From an uncultured Tenacibaculum sp. (GTDB taxonomy: Bacteria; Bacteroidota; Bacteroidia; Flavobacteriales; Flavobacteriaceae), in contig CANNGJ010000007.1 in assembly GCA_947504185.1 (NCBI GenBank), positions 45,583 through 109,582 on the forward strand: 64,000 nucleotides of DNA, written 5' to 3'. This document shows positions 33,880 to 40,460 of the stretch, one piece after another; positions within the stretch are counted from its first letter, which is position 1, and each line of letters opens with the position of its first letter. The notes beneath the pieces are model-generated. The model saw only the letters and a program-made list of their open reading frames with translations, searched no databases and was not told the DNA's origin. Made by a program: the position numbers and the translations under genes.

Positions 33880-36169
33880 AATTTAAGATTTTAAACACCA
33901 ATTCTTTAGTCAACGTTTTTCCGTTGGCTATTTTTTTGATGTTATCGAAAGTAAAAACAAAGTCACAACCGTTTTTATATTCAGAACACCCATAAGCAGA
34001 TTTTCCTTTTAAAACAGTTCCTTTTTTACATTTTGGGCAACTTATAACTTCTGGAATTTTATTTGTAGTAGCTACTTTTTTAGGTTCAAATTTTAAATTA
34101 AAATTATCATCAAAACGAATTAAACCTTCAACTTTATTTTCGTTGTGTTTAAAACCTTTTAAGTTAGTAGTAGATCCTTTATCTAATAATCTAATTAACT
34201 GATTTTCGGATACTTTTTTAGCCATAAACTCAAAAGGTAATTTAAAGTTACATCCATTTTTGTAAGCAGAACATCCATAGGCAGTATTACCTTTTAATAA
34301 TTGTCCGTTTTTACACTTCGGACACTCTTTACCAATAACAGTTTTTTTCTTAGAAGTAGATTTTTTTACAGGAACTTTTTTTATCTCATTTTCTGAAGAA
34401 AGGCGTTTTGTTTTATTGCTAGAACGAACTTCATATACTAATTCGTCTACCATTTTTTTCATGTTATTGATGAAGGTTCCTGCATTAAATTCTCCACGTT
34501 CAATTTCTTTTAAACGTTTCTCCCAACGTCCAGTTAATTCAGCAGATTTTAGAAGTTCATTATCTATTAAATCAATCAAATCGATTCCTGTTTGTGTAGG
34601 AACTACTAGTTTTTTCTGACGCTCGATATATTTACGTCGAAACAAGGTTTCGATAATACTTGCACGAGTTGACGGACGACCAATTCCGTTTTCTTTCATC
34701 AACTCTCGCATTTCATCATCATCCACTTGTTTACCTGCGGTTTCCATAGCACGTAATAAACTTGCTTCGGTATAATTGCGAGGTGGTTTGGTTTCTTTTT
34801 CTAAGAAACTTGGTTCATGCGGTCCTTTTTCACCTTTTTCAAAAGTAGGAAGGATGTCTTTTTCTTCCGATTTTTTTGATTCACTCCCATATTCAAAAAC
34901 CTCTCGCCAACCTTTGGTTAAAATTTCTTTACCAGAAGTTCTAAACGGAACTTTATCAGCTTCTCCTTTAACTTCTGTTTTAGCAACCTCACTATCAGGA
35001 TAAAAAACAGCGATAAAACGTCGTGTAACAATATCGTATACTTGCTGTTGATTGTACTGTAAATTATTTTGAATTCCGGTTGGAATAATCGCGTGGTGAT
35101 CGGTTACTTTTTTATCGTCGAAAACCTTTTTAGATTTCTTTATTTTTTGTCCTAATAATGGCTGTGTTAATTCACTATAATTAGTTAGTTTGCTTAAAAT
35201 TCCAGGTACTTTTGGATAAATGTCGTTTGGTAAGAAAGTGGTATCAACCCTTGGGTACGTAACTACTTTCATTTCGTATAACTTCTGAACTATCTTTAAA
35301 GTTTCATCAGCAGAAAAACCAAATTTATTATTGCAATACACTTGTAACCCTGTTAAATCAAATAATTTAGGAGCGTATTCTTTTCCTTTCTTTTTGGTAA
35401 CCGAAGTAATTTCAAAATCACTTTGTTTTACTTTATCAGCAAAAGCTTGACCTTCTTCCTTTTTTAAAAATCGACCTTCTTCACAACTAAATAGTGTATC
35501 GCGATATAAGGTTTGTAATTCCCAATAAGGTTGTGGTTTAAAGTTTTCAATTTCTTTATATCGATTTACCAACATTGCTAGGGTAGGAGTTTGTACTCTA
35601 CCAATAGATAATACTTGTTTATAGCCGCCAAATTTTACGGTGTATAATCGGGTTGCATTTAAACCTAATAGCCAGTCTCCAATAGCACGAGAAAACCCTG
35701 CGTAATACAAGTTATCATATTGTTCAGCTGGTTTTAAATTATTAAAACCTTCTTTAATAGCTTCTTCGGTTAAGGAAGAAATCCATAAGCGTTTTACTTT
35801 TCCTTTATAATTCGCTTGATTTATTACCCAGCGTTGTATTAATTCTCCTTCCGTACCAGCATCCCCACAGTTTATGATTTCATCTGCTTTTTCAAATAAA
35901 TCTTTAACAATATTAAACTGTTTTTGTATACCAGCGTCGTCAGTTACTTTGGTATTAAAACGTTCTGGAAGCATAGGTAAATTGTTTAAATCCCAGCTTT
36001 TCCAATGTGGTTTGTAGTCTTTAGGTTCTAAAAGAGTACATAAATGACCGAAAGTATAGGTTACCGTATACCCATTGCCTTCGAAATAACCATCTCGCTT
36101 GGTATTGGCACCTAATATATTAGCAATTTCGCGAGCTACACTCGGCTTTTCGGCGATACAAACTTTCAT
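33872..36169 (-). CDS. topB: DNA topoisomerase III
   Basis: Type IA topoisomerase, 765 residues, which decatenates single-stranded regions. The TOPRIM domain begins MKVCIAEKPSVAREIA and has NCGDAGTEGELI (metal-binding acids). SIGRVQTPTLAMLV is the type IA signature, and the catalytic Tyr lies in TYPRVDTTFLP near residue 305. The C-terminal third holds two Cys-rich modules, CPKC-KNG..LKGNTAYGCSAYKNGC and CPKCKKGTVLKGKSAYGCSEY, each followed by a FKLPF/FVFTF-type strand, as in many Bacteroidota TopB proteins. The accessory DUF2185 insertion lies just upstream of it. Confidence 0.93.
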   Translation of the reverse strand: MKVCIAEKPSVAREIANILGANTKRDGYFEGNGYTVTYTFGHLCTLLEPKDYKPHWKSWDLNNLPMLPERFNTKVTDDAGIQKQFNIVKDLFEKADEIINCGDAGTEGELIQRWVINQANYKGKVKRLWISSLTEEAIKEGFNNLKPAEQYDNLYYAGFSRAIGDWLLGLNATRLYTVKFGGYKQVLSIGRVQTPTLAMLVNRYKEIENFKPQPYWELQTLYRDTLFSCEEGRFLKKEEGQAFADKVKQSDFEITSVTKKKGKEYAPKLFDLTGLQVYCNNKFGFSADETLKIVQKLYEMKVVTYPRVDTTFLPNDIYPKVPGILSKLTNYSELTQPLLGQKIKKSKKVFDDKKVTDHHAIIPTGIQNNLQYNQQQVYDIVTRRFIAVFYPDSEVAKTEVKGEADKVPFRTSGKEILTKGWREVFEYGSESKKSEEKDILPTFEKGEKGPHEPSFLEKETKPPRNYTEASLLRAMETAGKQVDDDEMRELMKENGIGRPSTRASIIETLFRRKYIERQKKLVVPTQTGIDLIDLIDNELLKSAELTGRWEKRLKEIERGEFNAGTFINNMKKMVDELVYEVRSSNKTKRLSSENEIKKVPVKKSTSKKKTVIGKECPKCKNGQLLKGNTAYGCSAYKNGCNFKLPFEFMAKKVSENQLIRLLDKGSTTNLKGFKHNENKVEGLIRFDDNFNLKFEPKKVATTNKIPEVISCPKCKKGTVLKGKSAYGCSEYKNGCDFVFTFDNIKKIANGKTLTKELVFKILNSN

Positions 36170-36495
36170 TATATGGAGTCCATATGGACAATTATTAATT
36201 ATCTAAATACTTATAAATTAAGTACAACTATTACATCTTTGTAATTATTAATTAAAGAATTTGTAGTACAATTTTGAAATTCGAAATTAGTGAAATATTA
36301 TGGAAGTTGTCATGGGTAGTTTTAGAATAAAAATTAAGAGTTTTCGCTAATGGTTGGGTTATGGTTTCTTTGCGGAATTGTCCTCGCGGACAATTCCGCC
36401 ATTACCAAGCCATAGTTTAAAGATAGGAATTTTCGGTTAGAAAATTCCGCCGCAATGAATTATAGTCGATGTTGTACGTAGGTTTTTTTAATTTT
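36170..36495. other. Structured intergenic region upstream of topB
   Basis: These 326 bp have no gene. The half next to topB is plain AT-rich DNA without a clear promoter on the minus strand. The other half (36341-36480) is a GC-richer, highly palindromic element described separately. Confidence 0.6.
36352..36448. repeat. Large cruciform element downstream of DUF2185
   Basis: GGTTGGGTTATGG (36352-36364) pairs at 11 of 13 positions with CCATTACCAAGCC (36399-36411), enclosing a perfect 12-bp palindrome GCGGAATTGTCC / GGACAATTCCGC (36372-36383 with 36388-36399, TCGC loop). A second hairpin GGAATTTTC / GAAAATTCC (36426-36434 with 36440-36448) follows. On the minus strand it could end the DUF2185 transcript. 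I believe similar elements occur widely in Flavobacteriaceae intergenic DNA, from memory only. Confidence 0.75.
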
Positions 36496-36831
36496 TCATT
36501 CTGATACAATTGTGAATTCGTCCAAGTCATTTTCCCACTCTAATTCCGTTCCAATTGGATAATTCAGATATGGAATTATCGTTTTGTCATAATTCGCAAT
36601 AGTATTCACCGTATAAATTTCTGTATGTGATAAATCGTCTACATACCCTTGGCTTTCAGTCCCTGAAAAAAATCTCCATCCACTGTCAGCTTCAAAGTCC
36701 GATTCCCCTCTATACATATATCCAACTTTTAATCCGTTGACCGTGATTTTATCGGTCGCAAAGCAACCTCCAGAATTAGGTATCAATTCTTTTATTTCTA
36801 CTACTTTCAGTTTAAAATTTTTTCTGTTCAT
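36496..36831 (-). CDS. DUF2185 (Imm33-like) protein
   Basis: A 111-residue soluble protein. CFATDKITVNGLKVGYMYRG (23-42) and DSGWRFFSGTESQGYVDD (50-67), followed by YTVNTIANYDKTIIPYLNYPIG, are the hallmark of DUF2185 / Imm33 domains, which are found among immunity proteins of polymorphic toxin systems and as stand-alone proteins. No toxin gene is next to it. It is carried in a cassette-like insertion between a TlpA-like gene and topB. Confidence 0.85.
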   Translation of the reverse strand: MNRKNFKLKVVEIKELIPNSGGCFATDKITVNGLKVGYMYRGESDFEADSGWRFFSGTESQGYVDDLSHTEIYTVNTIANYDKTIIPYLNYPIGTELEWENDLDEFTIVSE

Positions 36832-36860
36832 GTTTGGGACTTATGTGCAACTAGTTTGGG

Positions 36861-36902
36861 AATTTAAATCCGTTTTAATGATTTATATTCAACGTTAGCG
36901 AA
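36861..36902 (-). repeat. 42-nt palindromic repeat, copy A
   Basis: Matches 55477-55518 at 38 of 42 positions. On the minus strand the order is TTCGCTAACGTTG, then AATATAAATC-N9-GATTTAAATT, an inverted repeat with one mismatch. It lies about 30 nt before the DUF2185 start and 35 nt after the stop of the preceding conserved gene. Confidence 0.8.
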
Positions 36903-36937
36903 AGATATTTGTTTTTAGGTTTAGAATCAAACTAAAT

Positions 36938-38152
36938 TTATTCTTTAGCTAGTTGATTAACAAAAGTTTCAAACTCATTTTTAAAGTTAATATATTTTTG
37001 TCCTGTTGCGGGTCCGTTAAAGCCTGTGTGTATTTTACGTACAATTCCTTTTTTGTCAATAAATACTGTAGTTGGATAGGAAAGAATATGATTTAACATT
37101 GGTAGTTTTTTAGCAGCTTCTTTTTTATCAGAACCTCCGTATTGTGCCAATAATATTGGATAGTTGATGTTTAATCTATCTTTTAATCGGTTAATTTTTT
37201 CGAAAGCTTTTTCCTTGGTTTTATCTATTTCAAAAGCTAAAGCAACTAATTCAATATTGGTATTAGGATTGTTTTTTAAATATTCTACATAGTATTTGCT
37301 TTCATCTAAACAATTAGGGCACCAAGTTCCCATAATTTGTACAATGGTTACTTTGTTTTTAAAACGATCATCAGTATAAGAAACTAGCTTACCAGACTCA
37401 TTAGGAAATGAAAAATTAAATGTTTCAAATCCATCATTTAAAGAAGTTAATTTATTTTCATCTGGTAACTCATAACTATTATTTAGTTTGGCTACAAATG
37501 GTTCTTTCCAATGATTACCAGAATAAAAATTACCTGTCATGGTAGAATCGGTAACTTTAGCAGTAAATAAAAAAGCATGAGCACCATCAAAAGTTGAAAT
37601 CTTTAAAGAATCTCCATCAACAACACCTTCTAAATACCGGTAATCACCTGTAGTTGTTCTAAAGGTTCCTGTTACTTTATTTTTAATCTGTTTAAAAATA
37701 CTTTTGGCTATATAGCTATCTTCTTTAGTATTTGGGCTAAAAACAGTTTCCCAATTTCCAGTAATGTTAACAGAAGCATCCTTATATAATTTAAATCTAG
37801 TGTTATCATGACCTTCAGCTTTAAAAGGAACTATTCTATTTAAACTAGGCTTTATAAAATAACCATTTAAAGACTCTTCGTTTGTAATTTTGACTACTAT
37901 ATAGCCTTCGAAAACAGGAGTTTGAATATAAACAGAATCATTTTTATAAGTGATTTCATCTACTTCGATAATTTCATCTGCATTATAAATTTCAATTAAA
38001 GTATCATTCTTAACATTAAAAGTAAATGGAAGTTCTTGATTGTCTTGAATTTTTAAAACAGCTCTATACGTTCCTAACTCTAAAGTTTGAGGTTTTTGTT
38101 TAGTACATGAAATAAAAATAGCAAGTACGATAAAAGTAATATAGTATCTCAT
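36938..38152 (-). CDS. TlpA-like thioredoxin-fold lipoprotein
   Basis: A 404-residue exported lipoprotein (signal MRYYITFIVLAIFISC, Cys16). The N-terminal half (about 20-240) is beta-rich, with a DUF4369-like opening strand region. The C-terminal 150 residues are a thioredoxin domain of the TlpA/ResA type with redox motif GTWCPNC (WCxxC at about residue 275) and the cis-Pro region LSYPTTVFIDKKG. It probably reduces or isomerises disulfides in the periplasm. It is 14 nt downstream of the methyltransferase gene and likely co-transcribed with it. Confidence 0.85.
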   Translation of the reverse strand: MRYYITFIVLAIFISCTKQKPQTLELGTYRAVLKIQDNQELPFTFNVKNDTLIEIYNADEIIEVDEITYKNDSVYIQTPVFEGYIVVKITNEESLNGYFIKPSLNRIVPFKAEGHDNTRFKLYKDASVNITGNWETVFSPNTKEDSYIAKSIFKQIKNKVTGTFRTTTGDYRYLEGVVDGDSLKISTFDGAHAFLFTAKVTDSTMTGNFYSGNHWKEPFVAKLNNSYELPDENKLTSLNDGFETFNFSFPNESGKLVSYTDDRFKNKVTIVQIMGTWCPNCLDESKYYVEYLKNNPNTNIELVALAFEIDKTKEKAFEKINRLKDRLNINYPILLAQYGGSDKKEAAKKLPMLNHILSYPTTVFIDKKGIVRKIHTGFNGPATGQKYINFKNEFETFVNQLAKE

Positions 38153-38166
38153 AATAGATGTGTGAT

Positions 38167-38958
38167 TTAAAAACCTCTTTGTCGTTTTGCTTCGAAGGTT
38201 AATATAGCTGCTGCAACTGAAACATTCATAGAATCTATTTCACCTTGCATAGGTATGTTGATGTTTTGAGTGGCTTTATCTCGCCAAATTTGAGTTATTC
38301 CAGTCGCTTCTGTACCCACCACTAATGCGGTAGCTTTTGTATAATCGTTTTTATGGTACTGGTTTGAGTTTTGTAGGGTAGCACTGTAAATATTAATGTT
38401 TTTGGCTTGTAAAAAATCAATCATTTCTTCTGATGTAGCTACAGCGATTTGATTAGTGAAAACGCAGCCAACACTTGAACGGATGATATTAGGATTGAAT
38501 AAATCGGTTTTTGGATCAGCGATAAAAACAGCATCTACATTAGCTGCATCCGCAGTACGAAGCATTGCACCAATATTGCCTGGTTTTTCAATTCCTTCTA
38601 ATACCAAAATAAGTGGAGTAGAGGTATTAAAATTAACAGTATCTAAACTAAAGCCTTTTGATTTTACAACAGCAATAACACCTTCGGTAGTATCTCTGTA
38701 AGCAAGTTTCTGATATACTTCTTTGGTAATTTCTATAGATTGAGATGTATGTTTTTGTATTTGATTTAAATTTTCTTTAGAAAACATTTCAGGAACAAAC
38801 AGCATAGTGTCTATCTGATAATTTCCTTTTATAGCCAGAGAAATTTCACGTTGTCCTTCAATTAAAAACAAACCTTTCTTTTTTCTATCGCGAGATTTAT
38901 CTTGAAGTTTTAATAAGTCTTTTATATATGAATTTTGTGTACTGCTAATTTGTTTCAT
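38167..38958 (-). CDS. SpoU-family RNA 2'-O-methyltransferase
   Basis: A 263-residue SPOUT enzyme with an N-terminal substrate-binding domain (ISSTQNSYIKDLLKLQDKSR, KGLFLIEGQREI) of the rRNA methylase type and the C-terminal knot: LVLEGIEKPGNIGAMLRTADAA (motif 1), LVVGTEATGIT (motif 2) and IPMQGEIDSMNVSVAAAIL (motif 3). It should methylate a ribose in 23S rRNA or tRNA with SAM; RlmB/TsnR-like, target not determinable. Upstream of the TlpA-like gene in a two-gene operon. Confidence 0.88.
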   Translation of the reverse strand: MKQISSTQNSYIKDLLKLQDKSRDRKKKGLFLIEGQREISLAIKGNYQIDTMLFVPEMFSKENLNQIQKHTSQSIEITKEVYQKLAYRDTTEGVIAVVKSKGFSLDTVNFNTSTPLILVLEGIEKPGNIGAMLRTADAANVDAVFIADPKTDLFNPNIIRSSVGCVFTNQIAVATSEEMIDFLQAKNINIYSATLQNSNQYHKNDYTKATALVVGTEATGITQIWRDKATQNINIPMQGEIDSMNVSVAAAILTFEAKRQRGF

Positions 38959-39111
38959 AGAGCAAAAATACCCAATATTAGGTATTTTATTTTATTGATT
39001 TTTGTATAATATTTGTAATGCAATTGCAAAATGCACGAAAAAGAAGAAGAAATTCAAATTTGTGATTAAAAGTTAAGTAAGGGGATAATTTTTAATAATT
39101 TTGTTTGAATT

Positions 39112-39143
39112 AAAAAAGCTCGGTAAGTTATACCGAGCTTTTT
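39112..39143 (-). terminator. Terminator of the amidohydrolase operon
   Basis: AAAAAGCTCGGTA (39113-39125) and TACCGAGCTTTTT (39131-39143) form a 13-bp stem lying 3 nt after the minus-strand stop at 39146; A and T runs flank it on both strands. Confidence 0.9.
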
Positions 39144-39145
39144 AT

Positions 39146-40441
39146 TTATTTCTTATACTTATTAGAATATCGCTTCCAAAGTTTTGTTTGATGCGTTTCT
39201 AAACTAATTTTTCTCCCTTGTATAAATGCATCGGTTAAAATATTAGTTCGCATATCTAAAGCATCACCTTTAGAGATAAATAGTGTTGCATCTTTACCAA
39301 CTTCCAGAGTTCCTACTTTATCATCAATTCCTAAAATCTTAGCATTATTTTGAGTAATTAACTGTAAAGCTTTTTCTTTATCTAAACCATAGGCAGCATA
39401 AGTACCTGCATAGAAAGGTAAATTACGAGTACTCATACGTTCCATATCACCTTCCATACCTAAACCAATTAGAATACCAGCATCTGACAATATTTTTGCA
39501 GATCTGAATGGTAAATCATAATCTTCATCTTCAGTATTTGGTAAACGGTGTGCACGCTCTAAAATAACAGGAATGTTGTGCTTTTTTAATAAATCAGCTA
39601 CTTTTTCTGCTTCTTGACCATGAACAATAACAATATTATTAATACCTAATTCTTTTAAAGTATTTACAGCATCAGTAATTCCTTTTTGTCCACCAACATG
39701 AACAAACATTTTCTGTGATCCGTTTAATACTTCTTGTAATGCTTCATAAGGTAAAATTTTAGCAGGTTTGTTTCCTTTTAAATAAGCCTTTGCATTATTA
39801 ATGTATTCTTTAATTTTAATAATGCCTTTTTGATAGTTTTTGTTAGGTTTTAATTCAGGATCTTCTCCTAGCCACCAACGACCACGGCTAAAACTATTAG
39901 GCCAATTCATATGAACACCATCATCAGTTTTTAAAGTAGCATCTTCCCAGTTCCAAGCATCGAATTGTACTACTGATGAAGTACCAGAAATAACACCTCC
40001 TCTTGGAGTTACTTGTGCCATAAATACTCCGTTAGGACGCATACTCTCGATTACCTTACTCTCAGTATTATAAGCAATAATGCTACGGATGTGTGGTAGC
40101 ATACTTCCAACTTCATCAACATCTCTTGTTGCACGTACCGCATCAATTTCAGCTAAACCTAAAGAAGAATTTGCAGCAATAAACCCTGGGTAGACATGTT
40201 TCCCTTTAGCATTGATAACAGTACCTTGACGTGCAATTTTCATATTAGCGTTTCCTACGAAAGATATTTTCCCGTTAGAAAACATGATTAATGAGTTTTC
40301 TATTACTTGTCCATTTCCTAAATGAGCAGTTGCTCCCTCAATACTATAATCTTGGGTTTGCTTAGGAGCTGGTGTTTGTTGTGCTACGATGTTTCCTAAA
40401 AATAAGAAACATAATAAACCATAAATTAAATTAATTTTCAT
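39146..40441 (-). CDS. Secreted amidohydrolase-family protein, metal site degraded
   Basis: A 431-residue exported protein (signal MKINLIYGLLCFLFLGNIVAQ). It has the amidohydrolase entry strand (GNGQVIENSLIMFSNGKISFVG, TVINAKGKHVYPGFIAANSSLG) and C-terminal metal-independent strands (ILGIDDKVGTLEVGKDATLFISKGD). Where active enzymes have GFID.H.H, this protein has GFIAANSS, so the first metal-binding pair is absent. A GMEGDM takes the place of the late Asp region. It may be a non-catalytic partner of the upstream 979-residue protein. Start taken at ATG 40441; an 11-residue-longer frame lacks a good signal peptide. 19 nt after the partner gene. Confidence 0.85.
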   Translation of the reverse strand: MKINLIYGLLCFLFLGNIVAQQTPAPKQTQDYSIEGATAHLGNGQVIENSLIMFSNGKISFVGNANMKIARQGTVINAKGKHVYPGFIAANSSLGLAEIDAVRATRDVDEVGSMLPHIRSIIAYNTESKVIESMRPNGVFMAQVTPRGGVISGTSSVVQFDAWNWEDATLKTDDGVHMNWPNSFSRGRWWLGEDPELKPNKNYQKGIIKIKEYINNAKAYLKGNKPAKILPYEALQEVLNGSQKMFVHVGGQKGITDAVNTLKELGINNIVIVHGQEAEKVADLLKKHNIPVILERAHRLPNTEDEDYDLPFRSAKILSDAGILIGLGMEGDMERMSTRNLPFYAGTYAAYGLDKEKALQLITQNNAKILGIDDKVGTLEVGKDATLFISKGDALDMRTNILTDAFIQGRKISLETHQTKLWKRYSNKYKK

Positions 40442-40460
40442 GTTTGATATTTTTAAATTT

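Larger units (their letters stand above)
36341..36905 (-). mobile_element. Cassette-like insertion carrying DUF2185 gene
   Basis: The DUF2185 gene and its flanks are bounded by short inverted ends, TTTTCGCTAATG (36341-36352) and CAACGTTAGCGAAAG (36891-36905). Inside are a palindromic 42-nt repeat upstream of the gene and a large cruciform downstream. No integrase or transposase is present. Whether it moves is unproven; the layout is reminiscent of single-gene cassettes. Confidence 0.4.

Noticed and set aside
36891..36905. Integron attC site at the edge of the DUF2185 cassette
   Set aside because: The ends contain GTTAGC but not the GTTRRRY / RYYYAAC pair, and there is no integrase in the window.
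39037..39075. A 12-codon peptide (MHEKEEEIQICD)
   Set aside because: Too short, no ribosome-binding or conservation evidence.
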